A stretch of DNA of 64,000 nucleotides from Winogradskya humida (GCF_016862215.1 NZ_BOMN01000030.1:1-64000); one strand, 5' to 3'; shown: positions 26,899-34,657, numbered from the stretch's first letter. Numbers and translations are program-made. The notes: generated by a model from the letters alone, not told the origin.

Positions 26899-29346
26899 GT
26901 GGCTGTCACGTTCATCGGGGTCCGCCACCACAGTCCCGCCTGTGCACGGCTGGTCGCTGCCACGATCGACGAGCTGCGCCCGGCGTACGTCCTGATCGAA
27001 GGGCCGGCCGACCTCAACGACCGCATCGATGAACTCCTGCTCGGCCACGAGCTGCCGATCGCGATCTTCACGAGCTACCGCGACGAGGAACGCCGGCTCG
27101 GCTCGTGGGCGCCTATGTGTGCCTACTCGCCGGAGTGGGTGGCGCTCACCCACGGGCAGGCGGCCGGTGCGGAGCTGCGGTTCATCGACCTGCCGGCCTG
27201 GCATCCGGCGCTCGAAGGCCGCAGCAACCGCTACGCCGACGCCGAGCTCCGGTATGCCGACGTCATGGAACGGCTGTGCCGCAGCTTCGACGTGGACAAC
27301 GTCGACGTGCTGTGGGACCACCTGTTCGAGTTCGCTCCCGAGGACGAGCTGGCCGAACGACTGGCCACCTACTTCGACCTGGTCCGTGGCGAATCGGCTG
27401 CGGGGGAGTCGGATACGGCCCGGGAGGCCTACATGGCGTCGTGGGTCCGCGCTGCCACTGCGGCGGCGGGGGATCGGCCGGTGGTCGTGATCACTGGCGG
27501 ATTTCACCGACCTGCCCTGGTCGCAGCGACCGATGATCACTCGGGTGCGGGGTGGCCGGAGGTGCCGACGTTGCCGGAGGGGGCGCTCGGGGGGAGTTTT
27601 CTCGTGCCGTATTCGTTCCGGCGGCTCGACGCGTTTGACGGGTACCAGTCCGGGATGCCGTCGCCGGCTTATTACCAGGAGCTCTGGGAATCGGGGCTGG
27701 AACGGGCGGCGCAGCATCTCGTGGAGTCGGTTGCGGGGCGGCTGCGGGAGCGCAAGCAGGCCGTGTCCACAGCGGACCTCATCGCGGCGCGGGCGACCGC
27801 CGAGGGGCTGGCGACCGTGCGCGGGCATCGGCATCCCGCGCGGACCGACGTGTTGGACGGGTTGGCTTCGGCGCTGGTGAACGAGGCTTTGGACGTACCG
27901 TTGCCGTGGTCCTCGCGGGGGACACTACGAGCCGGGAGCCATCCGGTCGTGGTGGAGATGGTTGCCGCGCTCAGCGGGACGCGCGTCGGGCGGCTGCATC
28001 CCGGCACGCCCGCGCCGCCCCTGGTGCACGACCTCGACGTCTCGCTGGCCCGCTTCGGCCTCGACGGGGAGGCCGATCTGGATCTCGACCTGACCCAGCC
28101 GGCTGAGCGGGATCGCAGCCAGGTGCTGCATCGGGTGCGGGTGCTCGGGGTGCCCGGTTTTCATCGCGGCTCCGGTCCGAGCACCGGCCTCGACCCGGTG
28201 CTCCGGGAACGGTGGGTGCTGCGACCCGATCCGGGGCGCCTCACCGCCGTGATCGAAGCCGGCGCGTATGGCGCGACGCTCAGCGATGCGTGCGCTGCCG
28301 TTCTGGCCGAGCGCGCCGCGGCGGCTGGGCGGGATGTGGATGCGCTGGCTGCTGTGCTGTTCGATGCGGCTTTGGCCGGCATTACTGATGTCTCTGACCA
28401 GGCGCTTGCCGACATCGACGCCACTGTTGCGGCGGCTGCGGATCTGGGCGCGTTGGGGCGGATGCTTGCTGTGGTCCTCACCATGTGGCGCCATGACCGG
28501 ATTTTTGGCACCGCCCGGACGGCTACATCGGGGCGGGTCATCGTTGCCGCTGTGCGGCGGATTCTGTGGCTGGCTGAGGGCGTGCGGGGTGGGCCTGCTC
28601 CGGCGGATCTTCCTCGCATTGCTGCGCTCGCTGCCTGCCGGGACGGGTTGCGGCATGCGGGGGTTGCGCTGGGGCTGGACATTGCCGATGCGCTGGAGGT
28701 TGCCGGGCGGGTGGCTGCCGATTCCGGTGCGCCTCCTGATCTGCGGGGGGCGGCCTTCGGGTTGCAATGGGCGCTGGCCGACCTCACGCCCGGTTCGGGG
28801 ACTGACGCGGCAGGGGCAGGGGCTGACGCGGCAGGGGCTGACGCGGCAGGGGCTGACGCGGTCGGGGCTGACGCGGTCGGGGCTGACGCGGTCGGGCTCG
28901 GGGCAGATGCGGTCGGGCTTGGGGCTGATGAGGCTGGATCCGGGGCTGATGTGGCCGGGGTCGGGGCTGATGCTTTGCGGGTGGTGCGGGGGGCTTTTGT
29001 GCCGCAGTCGGCGGGGGACTGGCTGGCCGGGCTTTTTGCTCTTGCGCGGGAGGAGGTGCTGCATGCCGAGGGTGTTGTCGGGTTGCTCGACGAGTTGCTC
29101 TCCGGGATGTCCGCTGACGACTTCCTGGTTGCGCTGCCGGCGCTGCGGCAGGCTTTCGAGTTCTTTCCGCCGCGGGAGCGCGAGACCATCGCTGGGCGGT
29201 TGCTGGCGCGGCGTGGGCTCGGGGGCACCGGGCGGAGTCTGCTGCGGGGGGTGACCGAGCCGGAGGTTGTGGCGGCTGGGATGCGGCTTGATGAGCAGGT
29301 GGAGGCGTTACTGCTGCGTGAGGGGCTGGTGGGCGGGCGTGACTGA
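26899..29346 (+). CDS. DUF5682 family protein (YehM-like)
   Basis: 815 residues. The N-terminus MAVTFIGVRHHSPACARLVA with VLIEGPADL is characteristic of DUF5682, reminiscent of ChaN/EreA-type folds with conserved His and Glu; a link to catalysis is inference. Further conserved blocks are LRFIDLPAWHP, WDHLFEFAPEDELAERLATYF and VVITGGFHRPAL. The C-terminal part is Ala-rich and helical and contains a degenerate GADA(A/V) repeat tract at about residues 634-693. GTG 26899 lies 3 bases after the MoxR stop; its own stop overlaps the VWA start by 8 bases. Corresponds to YehM in E. coli; biochemical role unknown. Confidence 0.85.
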   Translation: MAVTFIGVRHHSPACARLVAATIDELRPAYVLIEGPADLNDRIDELLLGHELPIAIFTSYRDEERRLGSWAPMCAYSPEWVALTHGQAAGAELRFIDLPAWHPALEGRSNRYADAELRYADVMERLCRSFDVDNVDVLWDHLFEFAPEDELAERLATYFDLVRGESAAGESDTAREAYMASWVRAATAAAGDRPVVVITGGFHRPALVAATDDHSGAGWPEVPTLPEGALGGSFLVPYSFRRLDAFDGYQSGMPSPAYYQELWESGLERAAQHLVESVAGRLRERKQAVSTADLIAARATAEGLATVRGHRHPARTDVLDGLASALVNEALDVPLPWSSRGTLRAGSHPVVVEMVAALSGTRVGRLHPGTPAPPLVHDLDVSLARFGLDGEADLDLDLTQPAERDRSQVLHRVRVLGVPGFHRGSGPSTGLDPVLRERWVLRPDPGRLTAVIEAGAYGATLSDACAAVLAERAAAAGRDVDALAAVLFDAALAGITDVSDQALADIDATVAAAADLGALGRMLAVVLTMWRHDRIFGTARTATSGRVIVAAVRRILWLAEGVRGGPAPADLPRIAALAACRDGLRHAGVALGLDIADALEVAGRVAADSGAPPDLRGAAFGLQWALADLTPGSGTDAAGAGADAAGADAAGADAVGADAVGADAVGLGADAVGLGADEAGSGADVAGVGADALRVVRGAFVPQSAGDWLAGLFALAREEVLHAEGVVGLLDELLSGMSADDFLVALPALRQAFEFFPPRERETIAGRLLARRGLGGTGRSLLRGVTEPEVVAAGMRLDEQVEALLLREGLVGGRD
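28798..28977 (+). repeat. GADAx tandem repeat inside the DUF5682 gene
   Basis: About eight to ten units of a 15-base repeat (GGGGCTGACGCGGTC and variants) encode GADAA or GADAV, with later units spaced by LG, SG or VG. The units at 28811-28895 are almost identical at DNA level, indicating recent slippage expansion. The reading frame stays open, so the protein gains a flexible Ala/Gly/Asp tract. Confidence 0.85.
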
Positions 29347-30457
29347 TCCGGAGCTGGAACGGTGGCGGCTCGTGCTGGGGGAGCCCGCGAGTGCGATGGG
29401 GGCGCTGGGAGCCGACGGTGCGGCGCGGGATGCGGCGCTTGAATGGCTCTACGGGCGCGACGGTGACCATGAGCAGCGGGATGTCCGTCGGGGGTCCGGC
29501 GGAGGTGACGGCGCTTCTACATTGACGACCGTCGACTGGCTCAACGACATCAACCGGCTCTTTCCGCAGGAGACCATCGAGCGGCTTCAGCGGGATGCCG
29601 TCGAGCGGTACGAGATCAACGACATCGTCACCGATGCCGCGGTGCTGGAGACCATCGAGCCGAACCCGGCGCTGCTGCGGGCCGTGCTGCAGACGAAGCA
29701 TCTGATGAATCCCGAGGTGCTGCGGCTGGCGCGGCGCATCGTGGAGGCCGTTGTGCGTGACCTCATGGCGAAGATGGCTACCGAGGTGCGGGCGGCTTTC
29801 ACGGGTACGCGGGCGCGGCGGCCGAGCCGGTGGAAGCAGGCCCGGGACTTCGACATGCGCCGTACGTTGCGGGCGAACCTTGGGCACTACCGGCCCGAGG
29901 AACGGCGCGTTTTCATCGAGACACCGCACTTCTTCTCGCGTACGCGTAAGCATGTTGAGCAGTGGCAGGTGATTTTGCTGGTGGATCAGTCGGGGTCGAT
30001 GGTCGAATCGGTGATCCATTCCGCGGTCACGGCGGCGTGCCTGTGGGGGCTGCCGGGCGTGCGGACCCACCTGGTTGCATTCGACACCGACGTGGTCGAC
30101 CTGACCAGCGAGGTGGACGATCCGGTTGAGCTGCTGATGAAGGTCCAGCTCGGTGGGGGCACCGACATTGCGAGGGCCGTTCGGTACGGTGCCGGGCTGG
30201 TCGAACAGCCCCGGCGCGCGATCGTGGTGTTGATCAGCGACTTCTACGAGGGTGGGTCGACGTCGACGCTGGTGCGGACGGTGCGGGAGTTGGTTGAGCA
30301 GGGGACCAAGGTGCTCGGGCTCGCGGCGCTCGACGAGCAGGCCAACCCGGTGTATGACCGGGATACGGCACAGCGGCTCGCGGATGTGGGTGCTTCGATG
30401 GGTGCGATGACGCCGGGGCAGCTTGCCGCTTTCGTTGCTGAGCAGGTGGCGCGATGA
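29339..30457 (+). CDS. VWA domain protein (YehP-like)
   Basis: 372 residues. A helical N-terminal half (about 1-190) includes WLNDINRLFPQETIERLQRD and NPALLRAVLQTKHLMN. The C-terminal von Willebrand A domain has an intact metal-ion-dependent adhesion site: LLVDQSGSM (DxSxS), GGGTDI for the Thr and VLISDFYE for the second Asp. VWA proteins are classic MoxR clients, so it probably binds the ATPase encoded upstream. GTG 29339 overlaps the DUF5682 stop by 8 bases. The last 16 codons are the first copy of a 47-base repeat that extends into the next junction. Corresponds to YehP. Confidence 0.9.
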   Translation: MTDPELERWRLVLGEPASAMGALGADGAARDAALEWLYGRDGDHEQRDVRRGSGGGDGASTLTTVDWLNDINRLFPQETIERLQRDAVERYEINDIVTDAAVLETIEPNPALLRAVLQTKHLMNPEVLRLARRIVEAVVRDLMAKMATEVRAAFTGTRARRPSRWKQARDFDMRRTLRANLGHYRPEERRVFIETPHFFSRTRKHVEQWQVILLVDQSGSMVESVIHSAVTAACLWGLPGVRTHLVAFDTDVVDLTSEVDDPVELLMKVQLGGGTDIARAVRYGAGLVEQPRRAIVVLISDFYEGGSTSTLVRTVRELVEQGTKVLGLAALDEQANPVYDRDTAQRLADVGASMGAMTPGQLAAFVAEQVAR

Positions 30458-30546
30458 CGCCCGTGGAGCTTGCCGCTTCTGTTGCGGGGCAGGTGGCGCG
30501 GTGAGGGCCGGGGAGCTTGCCGCTTCTGTTGCCGGGCGGGTGGCGT
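30406..30546 (+). repeat. 47-base tandem triplication of the VWA/SWIM junction
   Basis: Three copies at 30406-30452, 30453-30499 and 30500-30546, each carrying CTTGCCGCTT and GTGGCG at matching positions; the first nine bases of a fourth copy run into the SWIM gene. Copy 1 encodes the VWA C-terminus. Each copy boundary holds a stop/start overlap (ATGA or GTGA). A unit of 16 codons plus stop minus a 4-base overlap is exactly 47 bases. Confidence 0.85.
30454..30504 (+). CDS. 16-codon mini-ORF, duplicate of the VWA tail
   Basis: Reads MTPVELAASVAGQVAR, matching 12 of 16 residues of the VWA C-terminal peptide MTPGQLAAFVAEQVAR. Its ATG overlaps the VWA stop (ATGA) and its stop overlaps the next mini-ORF (GTGA). 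It probably arose by tandem duplication of the junction and may serve only to pass ribosomes to the SWIM gene; a functional peptide is possible but unsupported. Confidence 0.4.
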   Translation: MTPVELAASVAGQVAR

Positions 30547-30551
30547 GGTGA
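30501..30551 (+). CDS. Second 16-codon mini-ORF before the SWIM gene
   Basis: Reads MRAGELAASVAGRVAW. GTG 30501 overlaps the previous stop, and its stop overlaps GTG 30548 of the SWIM gene. Its first residues (MRA) equal those of the SWIM protein, so the duplicated unit spans from the VWA tail to the start of the following gene. Likely a translational relay rather than a gene with its own product. Confidence 0.4.
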   Translation: MRAGELAASVAGRVAW

Positions 30552-32662
30552 GGGCGGATCTGTTGGCGCTGACTGCGGAGACGCTGGCGGAGTTGACCAA
30601 TCGGGGGTTGGTCAAGCGGGCCGGGCGTGAGCTTGAACGGGTCGTGCCGGTGCTTACCGAGGACGACGACGGGACGGTGCACGCCGCATATCCGGACGGG
30701 GTGGGCACCGATCTGCCTGGCGGGGGGCTCGAGCTCGGTAAATGCAGCTGTGGTGCGGCGGGGATCTGCCGGCATGTGGTCGGTCTTGTACTGGCCTATC
30801 AGCAACAACGACCAGGCGTCGGGCCCACGGCCTCACCTCCGATCGGGGGTGAGGCCGGTGAGGTCGGCGGGCGGAGTGCGGGGTCCGGGCCGTCGGCTAC
30901 GGCGACCGGCGGGCGGGGTGCGGGGACCGGCCTGTCGGCTCCGGCGATTGGCCGGCCGGGTGCGGGGGCCGGGTTGCCGCGTGTCGGGACGGGTGGGGTG
31001 TCGGCGTCGAGGGAGGTCTGGTCGCCGGGGGAGTTCAGCGATGAGCAGCTGGTGGCGCGGCTCGGGGAGCGGATGGTGGCGGCTGCTCGCCGGGTGAGGA
31101 ACGCCGGATATGTGGCGCGGGTGCATCGGGGGCGGGTGTCGGATCCGGTGCCGGGGGTGGAGCTTCCAACGGCGACGGTGCGCTTTCTCGTACCGCATGA
31201 GCTGGGTTTTGCTCGGACCGATGCGGCTAGCGGGGTTCGGGACGATGTGCTTGCGCTGGCGGTGTGGGCGTTCCGGGCCGCTGATGAGCAGGGGCTCGGC
31301 GGGGACGATGTTCAGGTGCAGGTCGGCGGGGGTGCGGCCGCGGTTGGTGGGGCTGGGCTGGAGAGTGCTGTGGCGCTTGCGGGGCTGGTGCTGCGGGAGG
31401 GGGCGGTGCACGTCGGGGCGGGGCTGGCGGCTGATGTGGCTGTGGTGCGGCGGGAGTTGGAGGGCGCGGGGATGCGGTGGCCGTTGCTCGCTGTTGAGGA
31501 CCTGGTTGGGCAGCTGGACGCGTACCAGAATCGCAGTGCTCGGTATCGGCCTGAGGCCTTGGCCGATCATGTCGCTGAGCTGTTCGCGCGGCACCGGGCC
31601 GTGACTGGCGGGGGGTCCGGGCTGCGGTCTCGGGTGCTCGGGACGGATGAGGCCTCGGAGACGCCACTGCGGCGGGCCCGGCTTGATGGGCTGGGGGCGC
31701 GGGTCTCGGCCGTCGGCGACGAGAGAGTTGTCGACCTGTTCCTCGCGCATGCTGACAGTTCGACGGTGCTGGTGCTGCGGCGGGCGTACGAGACGGATGA
31801 GGCTGGACCGCAGCTGGCAGCGCGACGGGTGGCCGGGGTGACCATCGGTGCGCTCGCCGGTGGGGCTGTGGTCACGGAGTCGGCGGCACGCAGCGCGAGC
31901 CGGGCGGTCCGGCTCGGCACTCGTCGTCTCAGCCGCACCGAGGCGATGGTGTCGCGTGGTTCCTGGCAGGACCTGCCGCGGGCGCTGATCGCCGATGACC
32001 TGACCGCGCTCGCCGCCGAGCTGAACGCCCTGCCGCCGCGGCCGATCCGGGCCCGGGTGCAGGCGGAGCTCGTCCGCGTCATCCCGGTCGCCGAGGTCCG
32101 CTCGGTCAGCTACTCGCCGGGTGCGCAACGCCTCGACGCGGTGATCGCGGACGCGACGGGAGCGACCGCGGTCGTGTCGGCAACGTATGCGTCCTGCGCT
32201 CCGGGGCGGCTGGACAGCATGGCCGAAGTGCTCCGGGGCGAAGTCCGCTTCGTCTCAGGAACTGTCCGGCGCAGTGGCGGCGGGGTGCTGATCGAGCCGA
32301 TCGGATTCGCGGTGCAGGGCGGTGTTGTGATTCCGGACCTGGCGCCGGCGGTCAGGGGAACGGACCCGGACCACCAACCGGAGCCGTCGACGGACCGCAT
32401 CGGGCAGGCGCTCGACGATGCCGCGGCGCTGCTCGGGGAGGTCGCGCACCGGGGACTGCAGCACTCGCCGGCGACGATGGGCGGGCGGCTGCGAGGGGCG
32501 GCGACCAGGCTGAAGGGGACAGGTCTGCGCCGGGTGGGCACATCGATGGAGGAGCTCGCCGCGCTGCTCGGCCCCGACCCGGGCGACGCGGCAGTCGAGG
32601 CCTGGATCGATGCCTACCTGCGGGTGAGCGTGGCAGGTGACATGCGGCCGACCGCGCCGTAG
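30548..32662 (+). CDS. SWIM zinc-finger protein (YehQ-like)
   Basis: 704 residues from GTG 30548 (GTG 30545 also possible). The SWIM finger lies near residues 64-76: KCSCGAAGICRHVVG gives the CxCxnCxH zinc ligands. A Gly/Pro-rich linker (about 85-155) follows, then a long domain of no recognised fold (about 160-700) with conserved-looking segments such as RRLSRTEAMVSRGSWQDLPR and RFVSGTVRRSGGG. SWIM fingers bind DNA or proteins. Position and domain match YehQ, last gene of the E. coli yeh series. Its start overlaps the second mini-ORF. The 3' end overlaps the convergent methyltransferase gene by 49 bases. Confidence 0.85.
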   Translation: MRADLLALTAETLAELTNRGLVKRAGRELERVVPVLTEDDDGTVHAAYPDGVGTDLPGGGLELGKCSCGAAGICRHVVGLVLAYQQQRPGVGPTASPPIGGEAGEVGGRSAGSGPSATATGGRGAGTGLSAPAIGRPGAGAGLPRVGTGGVSASREVWSPGEFSDEQLVARLGERMVAAARRVRNAGYVARVHRGRVSDPVPGVELPTATVRFLVPHELGFARTDAASGVRDDVLALAVWAFRAADEQGLGGDDVQVQVGGGAAAVGGAGLESAVALAGLVLREGAVHVGAGLAADVAVVRRELEGAGMRWPLLAVEDLVGQLDAYQNRSARYRPEALADHVAELFARHRAVTGGGSGLRSRVLGTDEASETPLRRARLDGLGARVSAVGDERVVDLFLAHADSSTVLVLRRAYETDEAGPQLAARRVAGVTIGALAGGAVVTESAARSASRAVRLGTRRLSRTEAMVSRGSWQDLPRALIADDLTALAAELNALPPRPIRARVQAELVRVIPVAEVRSVSYSPGAQRLDAVIADATGATAVVSATYASCAPGRLDSMAEVLRGEVRFVSGTVRRSGGGVLIEPIGFAVQGGVVIPDLAPAVRGTDPDHQPEPSTDRIGQALDDAAALLGEVAHRGLQHSPATMGGRLRGAATRLKGTGLRRVGTSMEELAALLGPDPGDAAVEAWIDAYLRVSVAGDMRPTAP

Positions 32663-33411
32663 AGCGAGGCCTCCACCGGCTCCGCGGCACGCCACTCACC
32701 CACCGGGACGATGCCCGGGTCGATCAGCTCCAGGCCGGCGAAAAACCCGGCGAATTCGGCCCGGGTGCGTGGATGGACATCCGATTTTCCGGTACGCAGT
32801 GACTCGTCCCAATTCGCCTTCACCTCCGGCGTCAGCAGGTCGGTCGTGGCACAGGACATCGCCAGGTAGCTGCCGGCGGGCAGAGCGTCGAGCAGAACCC
32901 GCACGATCCGCCGCGCCTCCTCCTGCTCCGGCAGGAAGTGCACGACCGCGACCAGCACCAACGCCGCCGGCCGGGTCAGGTCGAGGATCTCCAGCGAGTC
33001 GAGGATCCGCTCCGGCTCCCGCAGGTCGGCTTCGAGGTAACGGGTGCGGCCCTCGGGAGTGCTGGTCAGCAGGGCGCGGGCGTGGGCGGTGACCAGCGGG
33101 TCATTGTCCGCGTACACCACTCGGCAGGCCGGGTCGATGGCTTGCGCCACCTCATGGGTGTTGTCCGCTGTCGGCAGACCCGTGCCGATGTCGAGGAACT
33201 GCCGGACACCGGCCTCAGCGGCGAGAAACCGGACGGCACGCTGCAGAAACGCCCTGTTGGCGCGGGCGGCTGTCCGAGCCGCGGGGTACGCCTTCGCCAG
33301 CAGATCCCCGGACTCCCGGTCGACGGCGAAGTTGTCCGTGCCGCCCAGCCAGTAGTTGTAGCGGCGCGCGGGGTGCACGACCCCGGTGTCGAGCTCGTTC
33401 GTCACCTCCAT
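32614..33411 (-). CDS. S-adenosyl methyltransferase (DUF574/Methyltransf_19)
   Basis: 265 residues, normal for this actinobacterial family. The start of the conserved region is VVHPARRYNYWLGGTDNFAVD. The SAM-binding motif is FLDIGTGLPTADNTHEVAQ, with the acidic loop VVYADNDPLV. The C-terminal part has VAVVHFLPE and FFAGLELIDPGIVPV. Such proteins are very numerous in Streptomyces and Micromonosporaceae and their substrates are unknown. ATG 33411 is chosen by length and homology; in-frame ATG codons further upstream would lengthen it by about 15 residues. It is divergent from the 141-residue gene, with two GGCTTGAGCC repeats between. Confidence 0.88.
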   Translation of the reverse strand: MEVTNELDTGVVHPARRYNYWLGGTDNFAVDRESGDLLAKAYPAARTAARANRAFLQRAVRFLAAEAGVRQFLDIGTGLPTADNTHEVAQAIDPACRVVYADNDPLVTAHARALLTSTPEGRTRYLEADLREPERILDSLEILDLTRPAALVLVAVVHFLPEQEEARRIVRVLLDALPAGSYLAMSCATTDLLTPEVKANWDESLRTGKSDVHPRTRAEFAGFFAGLELIDPGIVPVGEWRAAEPVEASLYGAVGRMSPATLTRR

Positions 33412-33478
33412 ATTGGACTTCACGGTCCCGGATTTGCCTACCGGGCGCCTCGACATTTGCATACCGGGATCTGAGCGT

Positions 33479-33499
33479 GGCTTGAGCCTGGCTTGAGCC
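33479..33499. promoter_or_regulatory. Two direct 10-base repeats, possible regulator site
   Basis: GGCTTGAGCC occurs at 33479-33488 and again at 33490-33499, an 11-base period close to one helical turn. The repeats lie between the methyltransferase and the divergent 141-residue gene, 20 bases before its start. They could be a binding site or part of the promoter; no protein is implicated. Confidence 0.3.
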
Positions 33500-33519
33500 G
33501 GCGCTCCGATCAGGGAGGC

Positions 33520-33945
33520 ATGAGCGCAGAGATCAAGGTCGTGTGGGGTTCGATGACGGTGGTTCAGGGCCTGAACCGGACCACGGACGCGGGAGTCGAG
33601 TGCAGCGTCGTGCTGCCCTCCTGCCAGCCGGCCGGTGGCCTGCGCGAGTCCGCGTGGCCGATCGCCCAGCACCTCTTCGCCCAGGGCATCTCCTGCGAGA
33701 TCCTCGCCGTCTGCCCCGAACCGTCCGACGCCTGCGCACACGCCGTCGCCGACCTGAGCTTCGTCCGCGTCATCAACGCCCCCGACCGCGCCACCGCCAT
33801 CACCCACGCCCTCACCGTCGCCCGCGGCGTGTGGGTAACCATCGCCGACGACGTCGAGAACACCGGCATCGACCCGTTCGAGGTGGCCGAAAGCCTCCAC
33901 CGCGCCCGCGAACGCGAGGTAGAAATGGCCCTGAGCGAGGTCTGA
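33520..33945 (+). CDS. Small GT-A-like protein, function unknown
   Basis: 141 residues. ATG 33520 has a good ribosome binding site (GGGAGG). The pattern VECSVVLPSCQPA, CEILAVCPE, AITHALTVARGVWVTIADDVE and a C-terminal helix resembles the first half of a family 2 (GT-A) glycosyltransferase: nucleotide-binding strand, Rossmann-like alternation and a DD in the DxD position. The acceptor half is missing, and the usual GxGxA donor loop is only AITHAL. It may be a degenerate or stand-alone nucleotide-sugar-binding domain. It precedes tRNA-Lys by about 100 bases. Function not assigned. Confidence 0.65.
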   Translation: MSAEIKVVWGSMTVVQGLNRTTDAGVECSVVLPSCQPAGGLRESAWPIAQHLFAQGISCEILAVCPEPSDACAHAVADLSFVRVINAPDRATAITHALTVARGVWVTIADDVENTGIDPFEVAESLHRAREREVEMALSEV

Positions 33946-33952
33946 GCCAGCC

Positions 33953-33973
33953 TGTGGATAACCCTGTGCATAA
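33953..33973 (-). promoter_or_regulatory. Pair of DnaA-box-like sequences
   Basis: TGTGGATAA at 33953-33961 is the exact complement of the DnaA consensus TTATCCACA. TGTGCATAA at 33965-33973 differs by one base. Spacing is 12 bases, same orientation. They lie between the 141-residue gene and tRNA-Lys. Two boxes alone are not an origin. Confidence 0.4.
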
Positions 33974-34041
33974 GGCTCGCCGCTCGGCAGGGCTGCCGCT
34001 GTCCCGCCCCGCTCCCCGGCGTCGGGTAATCTGATCAGCGC

Positions 34042-34113
34042 GGGCTGCTAGCTCAATGGCAGAGCTGAGGACTTTTAATCCTTAGGTTCCGGGTTCGAGT
34101 CCCGGGCGGCCCA
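34042..34113 (+). tRNA. tRNA-Lys (anticodon TTT)
   Basis: 72 bases. Acceptor stem GGGCTGC pairs with GCGGCCC with one G-T wobble, and A34113 is the discriminator. The D-arm is GCTC/GAGC with loop AATGGCA; the anticodon stem GAGGA/TCCTT encloses CTTTTAA with anticodon TTT; the T-arm is CCGGG TTCGAGT CCCGG. CCA is not fully encoded. The upstream TAATCT at 34027-34032 is a plausible -10 element. A decayed integrase gene follows, marking this tRNA as a former integration site. Confidence 0.95.
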
Positions 34114-34196
34114 CTTAAAGCCCTGGTCAGAGGGGTTGTTCTGCTATCTCGCAGCATAGCTGAGCGCCGCGTACAGCAACGAAGTACAGCAACAGC

Positions 34197-34657
34197 TCAG
34201 CGGTCGAGCGACTCGCCCAGCTTCTTCAGGGAGGCGCAGGTGCGCCGAGCATCCCGGACGGTGATCCGACGGACGCCAGCAGCGTCACACCGCCGGTCCC
34301 AGTAGCGGTTGAAGTTGCGCGGCTCGATCGGCGTTCCGAAGCGGGTCGTGAAGACGAGCTCCGACGAATGCCATGCGTCGCCCGCAGCCTCTTTGGCTGC
34401 CTTCTGAGCGACGGCCCGCTCTTGCAGAGCGACTGAGCAGACGTCCGGGACGGCAGCGCGTCATCTGAGGTGGGAGTCTTCGTCTCGCGGTGCAGCAGTT
34501 CATGGCCGGCTCGCTGGAGCTGCACATCCACCATGATTTCGCCGACGTCGAGGTCGATGCGGTCCCACGTCGTGCCCAGCATCTCCCCCTTGCGCAGCCC
34601 GAGCACGAGGACCAGGACGTAGGCCCGCTCATTCTGCGCAGCACCCCCGATCCACAC
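34197..34657 (-). pseudogene. Frameshifted, truncated tyrosine integrase
   Basis: The first part (34657 to about 34455) reads ERAYVLVLVLGLRKGEMLG and WDRIDLDVGEIMVDVQLQR, the box containing catalytic Arg I of phage-type tyrosine recombinases. After a one-base frameshift near 34450 the reading continues with ELVFTTRFGTPIEPRNFNRY and VRRITVRDARRTCASLKKLG, the second catalytic box (RDARR in the HxxR position, a variant seen in actinobacterial integrases). It stops before the nucleophilic Tyr. The N-terminal core-binding domain is missing or unrecognisable upstream. This is a relic of an element that used the adjacent tRNA-Lys. Confidence 0.75.

Noticed and set aside
28798..28977. Possible CRISPR-like array
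   Set aside because: The repeat is 15 bases with no unique spacers and is in frame within a protein gene.
33953..33973. Replication origin
   Set aside because: Only two DnaA-like boxes, and no dnaA, dnaN or AT-rich unwinding region nearby.
34042..34657. Intact integrative element at tRNA-Lys
   Set aside because: The integrase is frameshifted and truncated, no replication or transfer genes are present, and I found no direct repeat of the tRNA 3' end in the window.
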